Below are positions 38,717 through 46,461 of a stretch of 64,000 nucleotides of DNA, piece after piece (position 1 is the first letter of the stretch; each line of letters starts with the position of its first letter). A model generated the notes under the pieces. That model was not told the DNA's origin. It made no database searches and worked only from the letters and a program-made list of their open reading frames with translations. Source of the stretch: a virus. The stretch covers positions 1 through 64,000 of the IMG/VR virus record IMGVR_UViG_3300021389_000014. One strand, 5' to 3'. A program made the position numbers and the translations under genes.

Positions 38717-38718
38717 TC

Positions 38719-38747
38719 TTGACAATAGCTCATTACTGTGCTATTAT
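38719..38747 (+). promoter_or_regulatory. early promoter for the sliding clamp
   Basis: -35 TTGACA and -10 TATTAT with a 17-base spacer, starting two bases after the polymerase stop codon. Confidence 0.85.
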
Positions 38748-38787
38748 TATACTACAAATTAATACTAATAATGGAGAAAATATAAAA

Positions 38788-39537
38788 ATGGCTGAATTAA
38801 AAGATATAGTAGCTGATATTGTAAAGCATACCGCTACTAATTTTATTGAGCATGTAAAAATAACAGATAGCAGCGAAGAAACCATAATTGAAACAATGGA
38901 TGTAGATAAGACTGTTATTGTTAAAGGAAAGATTCATGATCCTATCGGTGAAATTGGTAATGAAATCGGTTTCGGAAACCTAAAATTCCTTAAAGGAGTT
39001 CTCAATCTTTCGAATTACCGTGTAGACGGTTCCACCGTATCGGTAGAACATCGTGAACGAAATGGGGAAAATATTCCTGATAGTTTACTGTTTAAAGATG
39101 TATATGGCAACACAGACCGTTATCGGTTTATGAGTAAGCAGGTTATTGACCAGAATTTAAAAACTGTAAAATTTAAAGGTGCTACTTGGAATGTTGAAAT
39201 AGAACCAACAAAACAAAAAGTAAGTGAACTACAAAGTGCTGCTGCGATTTATGGAGGCAGCGACACAACTTTTCAGTTGAAAACAGATAACGGAGACCTT
39301 GTAATTACTTTTGGTTCAGAAAAAAGCAGTTTTTCGGGAAAACGTATTTTTGCAACTGATGTTTCTGGTGACTACAAAGAACAATATCAGTGGCCATTGG
39401 CAAAAGTATTAGCTATTCTAGACTTGGGTATGTCTGGGAAATGTAAAATGTCTTTAAGCGATTTGGGAGTTTTGCAAATAAGTGTTGATAGCGGAATTGG
39501 TCAATACAATTATATACTACCAGCTTTAACTGCTTAA
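38788..39537 (+). CDS. 45: gp45 sliding clamp
   Basis: 249 residues from the ATG at 38788 (T4 gp45 is 228). An in-frame TTG at 38719 is rejected because it is the -35 box of the promoter. N-terminal MAELKDIVADIVKHTATNFI, GEIGFGNLKFLKGVLNL-like strands, YRFMSKQVID and a C-terminal GVLQISVDSG / YNYILPALTA fit the T4 clamp, a trimeric ring that tethers polymerase and activates late promoters with gp55. Its own promoter, rather than read-through from gene 43, would give the higher dose a clamp needs. The clamp-loader genes are not in this window. Confidence 0.85.
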   Translation: MAELKDIVADIVKHTATNFIEHVKITDSSEETIIETMDVDKTVIVKGKIHDPIGEIGNEIGFGNLKFLKGVLNLSNYRVDGSTVSVEHRERNGENIPDSLLFKDVYGNTDRYRFMSKQVIDQNLKTVKFKGATWNVEIEPTKQKVSELQSAAAIYGGSDTTFQLKTDNGDLVITFGSEKSSFSGKRIFATDVSGDYKEQYQWPLAKVLAILDLGMSGKCKMSLSDLGVLQISVDSGIGQYNYILPALTA

Positions 39538-39552
39538 TATATGGAGAAAAAC

Positions 39553-39840
39553 ATGAATAAATTAGTTGCACTAAGTGATATTAAATACGATCTACTTAAA
39601 ATTATTGAACCATACGATGGGCGTTTGTCTAGAAATGAGTGGAGACCAGTGGACAGACTGTTTACCAATTATCTTTTTGACCTAAAAAGAGATAGAGCAA
39701 TTCGTGATTTTAATAGCACTTATACTATAAAAGAAGGAACTATCATTTACGATGTGGGTATAAAACTATCAAATGATAGAAGCCCGAAGAAACTAAAAAT
39801 ATATGTTTCTACGTATAATCATCCTTGGGTATCTAAATAA
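39553..39840 (+). CDS. uncharacterised small protein after the clamp
   Basis: 95 residues from the ATG at 39553, chosen because ATGGAGAAAA just upstream supplies the ribosome site. Mixed helix and strand, basic, with RPVDRLFTNYLFDLKRDRAI and SPKKLKIYVSTYNHPW. No recognised domain. Fifteen bases after gp45 and followed by a terminator-like hairpin, so it shares the clamp transcript and may act in replication. Confidence 0.6.
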   Translation: MNKLVALSDIKYDLLKIIEPYDGRLSRNEWRPVDRLFTNYLFDLKRDRAIRDFNSTYTIKEGTIIYDVGIKLSNDRSPKKLKIYVSTYNHPWVSK

Positions 39841-39842
39841 TA

Positions 39843-39867
39843 GGGGGCCGTTGTGCCCCCAATTTTA
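39843..39867 (+). terminator. probable terminator after the clamp unit
   Basis: GGGGGC / GCCCCC stem with a 6-base loop, followed by AATTTT. Strong stem, weak T tract. Confidence 0.65.
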
Positions 39868-39939
39868 AAGAAGTTTTATATGAAATATAAAGAGAAAAAT
39901 CCAGAATTAAAAGCGATAAAATAAGGATATGAGATAATT

Positions 39940-39993
39940 TTGAAAAATCTACAAGTATACGAAGTTATTATAGACGGAAATGTTGAAAAATGA
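39940..39993 (+). CDS. possible 17-residue leader peptide of thymidine kinase
   Basis: A TTG-started frame encodes MKNLQVYEVIIDGNVEK and ends in TGA overlapping the thymidine kinase ATG (ATGA). AAGGATATGAG lies upstream of the TTG, while the kinase ATG has no good ribosome site of its own, so coupled translation is plausible. A separate 14-residue frame occurs at 39880-39924. Either could be chance or a gene remnant. Confidence 0.3.
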   Translation: MKNLQVYEVIIDGNVEK

Positions 39994-40562
39994 TAGGAAC
40001 ACTTACTTCTATTATGGGTCCAATGTATGCTGGCAAAACTAGTGAATTAATGAAGAGAATTCTTTGGTTAAATCACCAGAATCTACCATTGATGGTAATT
40101 AAGCCCGCTATAGATAATCGTTATAGTAAAAATAAAGAAATAGTCACACATACTGGTCACAAGTTTGAATGTTATTATTTGCATCTTGGTTCTATTGACG
40201 AAAACAATATATTTAACGACAATACGGTATTACAAGAAGCAGAGAATATGAATACTATATTCATAGACGAAATACAATTTTTTGATCCAGAAATACAAGA
40301 TTACATTAAGAAATGGATTTTGAGTGGAATACATGTGGTTGTGTCTGGATTGGACCAAGATAGTTCCGGTATGCCATTTGCTCTGTCTGCAAATATGTTA
40401 GCAATGAGTGATGAAGTTGTTAAGTTGCGAAGTTACTGTAACACTTGCGGTCAACCTGCCGCAAAAACACAAAAACTATATGACACAGGAAATCGTGTTG
40501 ATGTTGGCAGCAATGGAATGTATGAGGCAAGGTGTTTAGAACACTGGACTCCAAAAAAATAA
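39990..40562 (+). CDS. tk: thymidine kinase, type II
   Basis: 190 residues, the usual family length. P-loop GPMYAGKTSEL at ~10-20, DE of Walker B in TIFIDEIQFFD (~90), VSGLDQDSSG, and a zinc site CNTCGQPA near 149 with CLEH near the C-terminus. It converts thymidine to dTMP by salvage, complementing the thymidylate synthase at 47277. The gene sits between the clamp and RNase H genes. Confidence 0.93.
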   Translation: MIGTLTSIMGPMYAGKTSELMKRILWLNHQNLPLMVIKPAIDNRYSKNKEIVTHTGHKFECYYLHLGSIDENNIFNDNTVLQEAENMNTIFIDEIQFFDPEIQDYIKKWILSGIHVVVSGLDQDSSGMPFALSANMLAMSDEVVKLRSYCNTCGQPAAKTQKLYDTGNRVDVGSNGMYEARCLEHWTPKK

Positions 40563-40572
40563 AGGATATAAA

Positions 40573-40863
40573 ATGAGTTGGTTTAAGAATTTATTTTCTA
40601 AAAAAGAAGAAAATAAACCAGATAATAATTTAGTAGAAATAGAAAACAAATATAATTCAAGTGAGCCGTGGGTAGATGTTGTAAAAATATCGATGGAAGA
40701 TGAAAGCAATCCATCTAGTGGATATTTTGAACTTGACTGGAATCGTGCATTTGTTGAACAATTAACAGAGGCGGGATACAGTGGTCGCACAGAAGAAGAA
40801 ATTGTTGAACAGTGGTTTAATGACTTATGTCGTGGTGTTGTAAGTGACACACTTCCAGAATAA
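40573..40863 (+). CDS. uncharacterised acidic small protein
   Basis: 96 residues, with ATG preceded by AAAGGATAT. The N-terminus MSWFKNLFSKKEE is amphipathic and basic; the remainder is acidic, with DWNRAFVEQLTEAGYSGRTE and EQWFNDLCRGV. No recognised domain. Ten bases after thymidine kinase, so same transcript. The amphipathic start could associate with membrane. Confidence 0.6.
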   Translation: MSWFKNLFSKKEENKPDNNLVEIENKYNSSEPWVDVVKISMEDESNPSSGYFELDWNRAFVEQLTEAGYSGRTEEEIVEQWFNDLCRGVVSDTLPE

Positions 40864-40866
40864 CAG

Positions 40867-40895
40867 TTGACACGCTTCTAGTAGCGTGTTACTAT
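40867..40895 (+). promoter_or_regulatory. early promoter for RNase H with spacer palindrome
   Basis: -35 TTGACA and -10 TACTAT with a 17-base spacer. The 7-bp inverted repeat ACACGCT/AGCGTGT (40870-40876, 40883-40889) fills the spacer exactly, an operator-like position. Confidence 0.8.
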
Positions 40896-40926
40896 CATTC
40901 CATGATAAACAATAGAAAGATTTTAA

Positions 40927-41913
40927 ATGAGTTATATTTTAGTTGATACCCAGAATTTATTTTATCGTGCAAGGCATGTTGTGAGGGCTGGCGATCCAGA
41001 ACTAAAAATAGGAATGGCTTTTCATATTCTGTTTTCTAGTATTGCAAAATCCTATAGAGATTTTAGCGGTTCGCACGTAGTATTTTGCCTAGAAGGCCGT
41101 AGCTGGCGCAAAGATTTTTATAAACCTTATAAAAATAACAGAAAAGTTGCACGTGACGCCATGTCGCCAGACCAAAAAGCAGAAGACGAAATGTTTTTTG
41201 AAGCATTTGCGGAACTGGTTGAATATGTCCGGAATGACACAAAATGCACGGTATTGCAGCACCGAAATTGTGAAGCAGATGATTTTATTGCACGATGGAT
41301 TCAGCTTCATCCAGAAGAAAAGCATGTAATTGTTTCTACCGATAGTGACTACTATCAATTACTCAATGAAAATGTATCACAATATAATGGTGTAACTAAC
41401 CAGCACATTACTATTGATGGGATTTTTAATGATAGTGGAAAGCCCCTTGTTGATAACAAGACTGGTGAGCAAAAAACTATAGGAGACCCAGAATATCTTT
41501 TATTTGAAAAGTGTATTCGTGGCGACATAAGCGATAATGTTTTTAGTGCTTATCCTGGGGTTCGTACAAAAGGAACAAAGAATAAAGTAGGAATTCTAGA
41601 AGCATTTGCTGACCGAAATGATAAGGGGTTTGACTGGAATAATTTTATGTTACAACGTTGGACCGACCATGAGAATACAGAACACGTTGTATTGAGTGAT
41701 TATAATCGCAATAAAACTCTTATTGATTTAACGCAGCAACCGGAGCATATTAAAGAAGAAATGGACAAAACTATTCTAGAAGCATCTCAGAAAGAATATC
41801 CGTCTCAAATTGGTATACGTTTTATGAAGTTTTGTGGAAAATATAGTTTGCTCAAAATGAGCGAACGACCAAATGATTTTACTACGTTTTTAAACGCTGG
41901 ATGCAAAAATTAA
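40927..41913 (+). CDS. rnh: RNase H / 5'-3' flap exonuclease
   Basis: 328 residues (T4 RNase H 305). FEN-family acidic sites are visible: YILVDTQNLFYRA at the N-terminus, CLEGRSWRKDFYKPYK (~60), NCEADDFIARWI (~118), VSTDSDYYQLL (~140) and RGDISDNV (~205). It removes RNA primers and flaps during lagging-strand synthesis. The ATG is weakly preceded by AGAAAGA. A dedicated early promoter lies 30 bases upstream. Confidence 0.88.
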   Translation: MSYILVDTQNLFYRARHVVRAGDPELKIGMAFHILFSSIAKSYRDFSGSHVVFCLEGRSWRKDFYKPYKNNRKVARDAMSPDQKAEDEMFFEAFAELVEYVRNDTKCTVLQHRNCEADDFIARWIQLHPEEKHVIVSTDSDYYQLLNENVSQYNGVTNQHITIDGIFNDSGKPLVDNKTGEQKTIGDPEYLLFEKCIRGDISDNVFSAYPGVRTKGTKNKVGILEAFADRNDKGFDWNNFMLQRWTDHENTEHVVLSDYNRNKTLIDLTQQPEHIKEEMDKTILEASQKEYPSQIGIRFMKFCGKYSLLKMSERPNDFTTFLNAGCKN

Positions 41914-41927
41914 AATTTTAGATAAAT

Positions 41928-41952
41928 ACATCTATAGTAAAAATATAGGTGT
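41928..41952 (+). repeat. 5' hairpin before the 41959 gene
   Basis: ACATCTATA / TATAGGTGT (9 pairs, one G-T) with a 7-base loop, seven bases before the ATG, where it could cover the ribosome site. A GATAAATA late-type motif overlaps at 41921-41928. Confidence 0.45.
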
Positions 41953-41958
41953 ATTATC

Positions 41959-42252
41959 ATGTCTAGACCAAAACCAACCGTATTAATATCTAAAAAAGAA
42001 TTAGATTCATACAAAATAGAAGAAATACTCGACGCAGAAGGGGTATATGCTGTATTCTATAAAGGTTCTCCTATTAGTATAAAATGGGGGAGCGAATTCG
42101 TAGATGACATGCAACCAAAATATAGAAAAACATTTTTTCCAAGTGCAGCACATGCTTACAACTTAGCAGATAGATTGAATGAAAAATTTGAAACATCTGA
42201 TTTTGAGGTATTCAAGTTAGATAGTGGGACAAAAATGTCAAGAAATGTCTAG
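41959..42252 (+). CDS. uncharacterised small protein
   Basis: 97 residues: RPKPTVLISKKELDSYKIEE, then EGVYAVFYKGSPISIKWG and a helical FPSAAHAYNLADRLNEKFETSDFEVFKL. The layout of beta hairpin plus amphipathic helix is seen in small phage proteins, but no family is recognised. Overlaps the next gene by 8 bases, implying coupled translation. Confidence 0.55.
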   Translation: MSRPKPTVLISKKELDSYKIEEILDAEGVYAVFYKGSPISIKWGSEFVDDMQPKYRKTFFPSAAHAYNLADRLNEKFETSDFEVFKLDSGTKMSRNV

Positions 42253-42568
42253 TATAAGAACCCAGATAACTAGTTATTTTCAAAAGTTATATCAAGATAC
42301 TGACATAACGGAATATACGATGTTTGGGACTTATTCTGGAAATAGGCTATCTGAAGTTGGGAATAAGTTGATGATGAAAGAATTTAATCATCATGTTTTT
42401 CCGGTAAATAATGAAATTTCATTATACAAGAAAACAATTTTAAACAAAAATATGCCTAGACCATATTTTCTGTCAGATAAAAAAATTATATTGTATGATG
42501 ATAATGACGCTTCCTCTCTGCTGATGATGGAAGATATTTCTCTATGGATAGAATCAGTGACCATGTAA
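42245..42568 (+). CDS. uncharacterised small protein
   Basis: 107 residues from the ATG at 42245, overlapping the preceding stop; a GTG at 42224 is an alternative. Sequence IRTQITSYFQKLYQDTDITE, MFGTYSGNRLSEVGNKLMMK and LYKKTILNKNMPRPYFLSDK gives no known family. It forms a pair with the gene upstream. Confidence 0.5.
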   Translation: MSSIRTQITSYFQKLYQDTDITEYTMFGTYSGNRLSEVGNKLMMKEFNHHVFPVNNEISLYKKTILNKNMPRPYFLSDKKIILYDDNDASSLLMMEDISLWIESVTM

Positions 42569-42577
42569 ATAAAGTGC

Positions 42578-42606
42578 TTGACATATTGCATCGTATGTGA
42601 TATCTT
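42578..42606 (+). promoter_or_regulatory. early promoter for the small membrane protein
   Basis: -35 TTGACA and -10 TATCTT with a 17-base spacer, 34 bases before the ATG at 42641. Confidence 0.75.
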
Positions 42607-42640
42607 ACTCATATAAATAACGTCATATGAGGAGAAAACG

Positions 42641-42943
42641 ATGGAACAGGGTTTGGTGGCAGCGGGAATTGGGATTCTTATTGCACTTATTTCATATTCT
42701 TATGGGAAAACAGCAGGAAACCTAGTAACTACTAAAAGAAGTGCAGATTTTGCAGATGGTGTTAAGTATGGAACGACATCTGTTATAGCTCTTTTGATCA
42801 AATCAAAAGTTATAAACATGGACATTTCGAATGGATATGATTATAAGCTTACTGGAAATTCAAATAAATCAGTCACGATGACCGAATTGACAGAACTTGT
42901 TGAAACTAATGGCGTCGGAGCATTCAACAATGATAGTATCTGA
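42641..42943 (+). CDS. small membrane-anchored protein
   Basis: 100 residues, with ATG preceded by GAGGAGAAAACG. Residues ~4-24 (LVAAGIGILIALISYSYGKT) form one transmembrane segment with a short N-terminal tail; the rest is a soluble domain with two Lys-rich strands and a C-terminal helix. Under its own early promoter, suggesting an early membrane function such as takeover or superinfection control, which is inference only. Confidence 0.6.
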   Translation: MEQGLVAAGIGILIALISYSYGKTAGNLVTTKRSADFADGVKYGTTSVIALLIKSKVINMDISNGYDYKLTGNSNKSVTMTELTELVETNGVGAFNNDSI

Positions 42944-43106
42944 AAACACAATGTCGTTGTTCTATAACGATTTTAAGTTGTATCCAGAACCAGAGAAAAT
43001 AAAAGAAGCTTCCGAATGGTATAAAAATTACACGGGTACGACATATCGCGGCGAAGACAAAAAAGAACTTGTAGAAATCTACGCAGCTTTCAAAAAATTG
43101 GGTTGA
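42930..43106 (+). CDS. uncharacterised short protein
   Basis: 58 residues from the ATG at 42930, preceded by CGGAG and overlapping the upstream gene by 14 bases; an internal ATG at 42951 is the alternative. MSLFYNDFKLYPEPEKIKEA and YRGEDKKELVEIYAAFKKLG suggest a compact helical protein. No family recognised. Confidence 0.5.
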   Translation: MIVSENTMSLFYNDFKLYPEPEKIKEASEWYKNYTGTTYRGEDKKELVEIYAAFKKLG

Positions 43107-43131
43107 CATCCCAGAGCAAATCAAATAGATT
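43103..43131 (+). promoter_or_regulatory. early promoter for the MoxR gene
   Basis: -35 TTGACA and -10 TAGATT with a 17-base spacer. The shared 9-mer CGAATCATA follows at 43133-43141. Confidence 0.75.
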
Positions 43132-43172
43132 ACGAATCATAGCAAATACACAGTCAACTGATGGAGAAATAA

Positions 43173-44273
43173 ATGACTGAACAAACTCGCACTGTAAAAC
43201 TCAGCGAAGCAAAAAAGTATATCAAGCATCACTTCAAGAAAAAGCGTCCCACTATGCTTTGGGCTGGCCCCGGTGTTGGCAAAAGTGATCTTGTTGCAAG
43301 CATTGTAGAAGAGATTCCGAATTCTGCCCTCATTGATGTTCGTCTTCCTCTTTGGGAACCTACTGACATTAAAGGTATTCCGTTTTACAATTCTACTTCC
43401 AATACGATGGAATGGGCTTCCCCTGCAGAACTTCCTAGCGAAGAATTTGCAAGCAAGTACAATACTGTTGTTCTTTTCTTGGACGAACTTAATGGTGCTG
43501 CTCCTGCTGTCCAAGCTGCTGCATATCAGCTTATCCTCAATCGCCGTGTTGGAACGTATGAACTACCTGACAACGTTGTTGTTGTTGCTGCTGGCAACCG
43601 TGAAAGCGACAAGGGCGTTGCTTATCGTATGCCTAAGCCTCTGGCAAATCGTTTTGTCCACTACGAAGTCCGTGTTGATTTCAACGACTGGCAGCAATGG
43701 GCGCTTGGTAATGGTATTCATCCTGACGTGGTTGGTTATCTGACATTCTCTAAGCGTGACTTGCATCAGTTTGATCCTAGTTCGTCTGATCGCAGTTTTG
43801 CTACCCCGCGTTCTTGGTCATTTGTTAGTGAACTTCTTGATGATGTAGAAATGTTTTCTCCGCAGGAAATCACTGACATGGTTAGTGGTGCTATTGGTGA
43901 GGGAATTGCATTGAAATTCAACGCACACCGTGAGGTTTCCAGCCTCTTGCCTGATCCTAGCCTCATCCTTGATGGTAAGATTGACAATCTAAAAACCAAA
44001 GAGATTTCTGCAATGTATTCGCTTGCAACTTCTCTTTCCTATGAACTTAAAACAGTTTATGACCGTATTGGCAAAGATGTAGAGCAAGATGATTTTAACG
44101 AAAAGCTGGACAACATGCTGGAATTCTGCCTGAAGAATTTTGAACCGGAAATGAGCATCATGAGCGTTCGTGTTCTGGCAACACAATACAAAATGAAGTT
44201 GCCACTTCGCAAAATTCCGAATGGTGTGAAATTCTTTGACAAGTATGGTGATCTTGTTCTTGCCGCTGCATAA
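43173..44273 (+). CDS. MoxR-family AAA+ ATPase
   Basis: 366 residues, with ATG preceded by TGGAGAAAT. Walker A WAGPGVGKSD (~31-40), a MoxR-type LPLWEPTDIKGIPF insert, Walker B VVLFLDELNGA, VVAAGNRESDKG as sensor 1, and the PKPLANRFVHYEV arginine-finger region. MoxR ATPases work with a VWA-domain partner as chaperones or metal-insertion machines; the partner follows at 44361. Composition stands out: sampled 60-base lines read 43-52% GC against about 35% in the polymerase, with mostly CGT arginine and CTT/CTC leucine codons, suggesting transfer or selection for high expression. Own early promoter and own terminator. Confidence 0.88.
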   Translation: MTEQTRTVKLSEAKKYIKHHFKKKRPTMLWAGPGVGKSDLVASIVEEIPNSALIDVRLPLWEPTDIKGIPFYNSTSNTMEWASPAELPSEEFASKYNTVVLFLDELNGAAPAVQAAAYQLILNRRVGTYELPDNVVVVAAGNRESDKGVAYRMPKPLANRFVHYEVRVDFNDWQQWALGNGIHPDVVGYLTFSKRDLHQFDPSSSDRSFATPRSWSFVSELLDDVEMFSPQEITDMVSGAIGEGIALKFNAHREVSSLLPDPSLILDGKIDNLKTKEISAMYSLATSLSYELKTVYDRIGKDVEQDDFNEKLDNMLEFCLKNFEPEMSIMSVRVLATQYKMKLPLRKIPNGVKFFDKYGDLVLAAA

Positions 44274-44275
44274 AC

Positions 44276-44302
44276 AAAAAGGGGCTTCGGCCCCTTTTTT
44301 TC
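44276..44302 (+). terminator. rho-independent terminator of the MoxR gene
   Basis: AAAAAGGGGC TTCG GCCCCTTTTTTT: a strong stem with a UUCG tetraloop and T run, directly after the stop. Confidence 0.92.
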
Positions 44303-44331
44303 TTGACAACCGCGCTTATGTGTGGTAGTAT
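44303..44331 (+). promoter_or_regulatory. early promoter for the DUF2201 protein
   Basis: -35 TTGACA and -10 TAGTAT with a 17-base spacer. The -35 box abuts the terminator T run. Confidence 0.8.
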
Positions 44332-44337
44332 TAAATA

Positions 44338-44345
44338 TATAAATA
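44338..44345 (+). promoter_or_regulatory. late promoter (TATAAATA) in tandem
   Basis: Perfect late -10 motif seven bases downstream of the early -10 box, 16 bases before the ATG at 44361, so this gene may be transcribed both early and late. Confidence 0.6.
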
Positions 44346-44360
44346 ACTGATGAGGAAATC

Positions 44361-45542
44361 ATGTCTGATACTGCTGAAAACAAACTTGTAAAGGCCCGTC
44401 TTAAACTGCTGTTTAAGCATCCCTTCTTTGGTCAGATGGCCTTGCGTATGCGCTTGATTGATGTCACCGATGACGGTTGGTGTCCAACTGCCGCAACGGA
44501 TGGTCGCAACTTTTACTATAATGCCGACTTTGTGAATAAACTTGATCAAGACGAAATTGTTTTTCTTGTTGGTCATGAGCTTGGTCACTGTATTTTTGAA
44601 CATTTTTTGCGCGTAGATAAGCGTGACAAAAAGCTTTGGAATATGGCAGGCGATTATGTTATCAATCTTATGCTAGAACGTGAACGAATTGGACGAGTAA
44701 TCACAACTGTTCCTATTCTTTTGGATAACAAATACCGTGGACTTGCTACCGAAGAAGTATATGAAGACCTTGTTAAAAATGGTGCCGAGGAAAAAGATAC
44801 GCTTGACATTCACCTTGAAATTGGTGGTTCTGGCGAAGACGATGAAGAAGGCAATGGCGACAAAGATGGAAAAGGCAAAAAGCCAACTATCTCTGCCGAA
44901 GATGCGAAATCAATTTCTGATGATATTCGCCAAGCTGTTTTGCAAGCCGCGTCTGCATCTGCTGGTAATCTACCATCCGAGGTAAAGCGTATTATCAAAA
45001 ATCTTACCGAGTCTAAGATGGATTGGCGTCAGCATATTCGTTCATCCATTGAAAGTAGCATTAAGAGTGACTTTTCTTGGATGCGTCCTAACCGCAAAGG
45101 CTGGCATATGTCGGCTATCCTTCCTGGAATGACCCCAGGTCAAGAGATTGAGGTTGCTATTGGTATTGACACAAGTGGTTCTATTTCACAGAAAACACTT
45201 GAAGATTTTCTTGGTGAAGTAAACGGTATCATGGAGCAGTTTGAGCAATATACTATTCGTATTTGGCAATTTGATACCCGTGTATATGGCTACGAAAAGT
45301 TCACACATGATGACGGTAAGGATATTCGCGAATATGAAATTCGCGGAGGTGGTGGCACCGACTTCATGGCCAACTGGGAATACATGAAAAACAATGACAT
45401 TGACCCAAAACAGTTTATCATGTTTACAGACATGATGCCTTGGAATAGCTGGGGTGATCCGAATTACTGCGATACGCTATTTGTTGCACATAGCACAAAA
45501 ACCATTCAAGCACCATTTGGAACCACGGTATACTATGAATAA
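44361..45542 (+). CDS. DUF2201 metallopeptidase-like / VWA-domain protein
   Basis: 393 residues, with ATG preceded by TGAGGAAATC. The N-terminal half carries a zinc-peptidase signature VGHELGHCIFEH (HExxH, ~74-80) followed by NMAGDYVINLML, as in the DUF2201 N-terminal putative metallopeptidase family (PF13203). A glutamate/lysine linker (~155-180) leads to a VWA-like C-terminal domain with the MIDAS motif GIDTSGSIS (~270), GGGGTDF (~330) and FTDMM. It is the expected partner of the MoxR ATPase just upstream and shares its elevated GC and CGT-rich codon use. Targets are unknown. Confidence 0.85.
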   Translation: MSDTAENKLVKARLKLLFKHPFFGQMALRMRLIDVTDDGWCPTAATDGRNFYYNADFVNKLDQDEIVFLVGHELGHCIFEHFLRVDKRDKKLWNMAGDYVINLMLERERIGRVITTVPILLDNKYRGLATEEVYEDLVKNGAEEKDTLDIHLEIGGSGEDDEEGNGDKDGKGKKPTISAEDAKSISDDIRQAVLQAASASAGNLPSEVKRIIKNLTESKMDWRQHIRSSIESSIKSDFSWMRPNRKGWHMSAILPGMTPGQEIEVAIGIDTSGSISQKTLEDFLGEVNGIMEQFEQYTIRIWQFDTRVYGYEKFTHDDGKDIREYEIRGGGGTDFMANWEYMKNNDIDPKQFIMFTDMMPWNSWGDPNYCDTLFVAHSTKTIQAPFGTTVYYE

Positions 45543-45543
45543 T

Positions 45544-45565
45544 TTATGGCACTTCGGTGCCATAA
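45544..45565 (+). terminator. UUCG hairpin after the DUF2201 gene
   Basis: TTATGGCAC TTCG GTGCCATAA, a perfect 9-bp stem with UUCG loop. There is no T run, and its 3' arm overlaps a CATAAATA late motif, so it may be a processing or stability element rather than a terminator. Confidence 0.6.
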
Positions 45566-45568
45566 ATA
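45561..45568 (+). promoter_or_regulatory. late promoter-like motif (CATAAATA)
   Basis: One mismatch from TATAAATA, 25 bases before the start at 45593 and overlapping the UUCG hairpin. Confidence 0.4.
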
Positions 45569-45592
45569 ACTATATATAAAATAGGAGATAAT

Positions 45593-45820
45593 ATGACAGA
45601 ACAAACATTAAATACGGAGACTGCGCCAGTTTCTTTATCTGTAAAAGATTTGGCAGACGCAGCAAGTTACATAGATTTGGCGTTTAAAAAAGGAGCATAC
45701 GGCGCAGAAGAAGCCTCTGAAATTTCTAATCTGTATAAAAAAATCGTTGTATTTATAAATGCAACGATTGAAACGCAACAAAAAGCGCAAGAGGCAAACA
45801 AAGAAGGTAATACACAATAA
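45593..45820 (+). CDS. uncharacterised small protein
   Basis: 75 residues, with ATG preceded by AGGAGATAAT. Thr-rich start, then two helices: LSVKDLADAASYIDLAFKKG and EASEISNLYKKIVVFINATI, ending in a Gln/Lys tail. Layout resembles small conserved proteins of marine T4-like phages of unknown function. Overlaps the next start by one base (TAATG). Confidence 0.6.
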   Translation: MTEQTLNTETAPVSLSVKDLADAASYIDLAFKKGAYGAEEASEISNLYKKIVVFINATIETQQKAQEANKEGNTQ

Positions 45821-46461
45821 TGAAACATGTAGGAAGAATAGAAAATACTGGAAAACGCTGTGTCGTTGTTTTTAGAGAAATATACGATGAAACTGGAAAG
45901 GTCGTTGAATCTGACAAGTGCCTAGTAGTCGAAACAGATTCTCTGCCAGATTTCGCACACCAGGACATCATGTCCATAGTTGAAAGCGAACCTTCTCAGC
46001 GCGAAGGAGAACTGTTTAACGTTCTCGCACGAACTCGGTTGAGCAATGGTGATACTGCACTACCGTGGCTGCATTCGCAGGGTAGGCTCAGGAAGTATGA
46101 CACTGATAATATCGTGTTGATTCCGAATAGCAACACAAAGATCAAATTGAACGTTCTTAATAGAATTATTGAACTTCAAAAGGCAGGATATAGCGAAAGC
46201 GACATTCAACGAATCGCGAACGACATGCAATCTGAGAAAAAAACAAATCCAGATAAACAAAATGTTTCTGAACAAAAGCCAGCAAACGCCGTATTGACGG
46301 ATGAAGATTTGGCAAAAAATCTTATTTCGCAAGCGGAAACACTAAAAGCTGAGGTAGAAAGACTGGAGAAAGAGGCATATACTCTTGCTCCAAGTCTTAA
46401 ACCCACCAAAAGAAAAAGGGTCTCTGCTAAAAGTAAAGAAACTGTTATTGAGAGTAGTTAA
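45820..46461 (+). CDS. uncharacterised protein with C-terminal coiled coil
   Basis: 213 residues. A beta-rich N-terminal part (RCVVVFREIYDETGKVVESD, LVVETDSLPDF, HQDIMSIVES) is followed by a helix near 110-130 (KLNVLNRIIELQKAGYSESD) and a C-terminal coiled coil (LISQAETLKAEVERLEKEAY) with a basic tail KPTKRKRVSAKSK. No enzyme motif seen. The basic tail could bind nucleic acid. Third member of a tightly packed run with its neighbours. Confidence 0.55.
   Translation: MKHVGRIENTGKRCVVVFREIYDETGKVVESDKCLVVETDSLPDFAHQDIMSIVESEPSQREGELFNVLARTRLSNGDTALPWLHSQGRLRKYDTDNIVLIPNSNTKIKLNVLNRIIELQKAGYSESDIQRIANDMQSEKKTNPDKQNVSEQKPANAVLTDEDLAKNLISQAETLKAEVERLEKEAYTLAPSLKPTKRKRVSAKSKETVIESS

Noticed and set aside
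38719-38787. Longer N-terminus for the sliding clamp starting at TTG 38719
   Set aside because: That TTG is the -35 box of a strong promoter; the conserved clamp sequence begins at the ATG at 38788.
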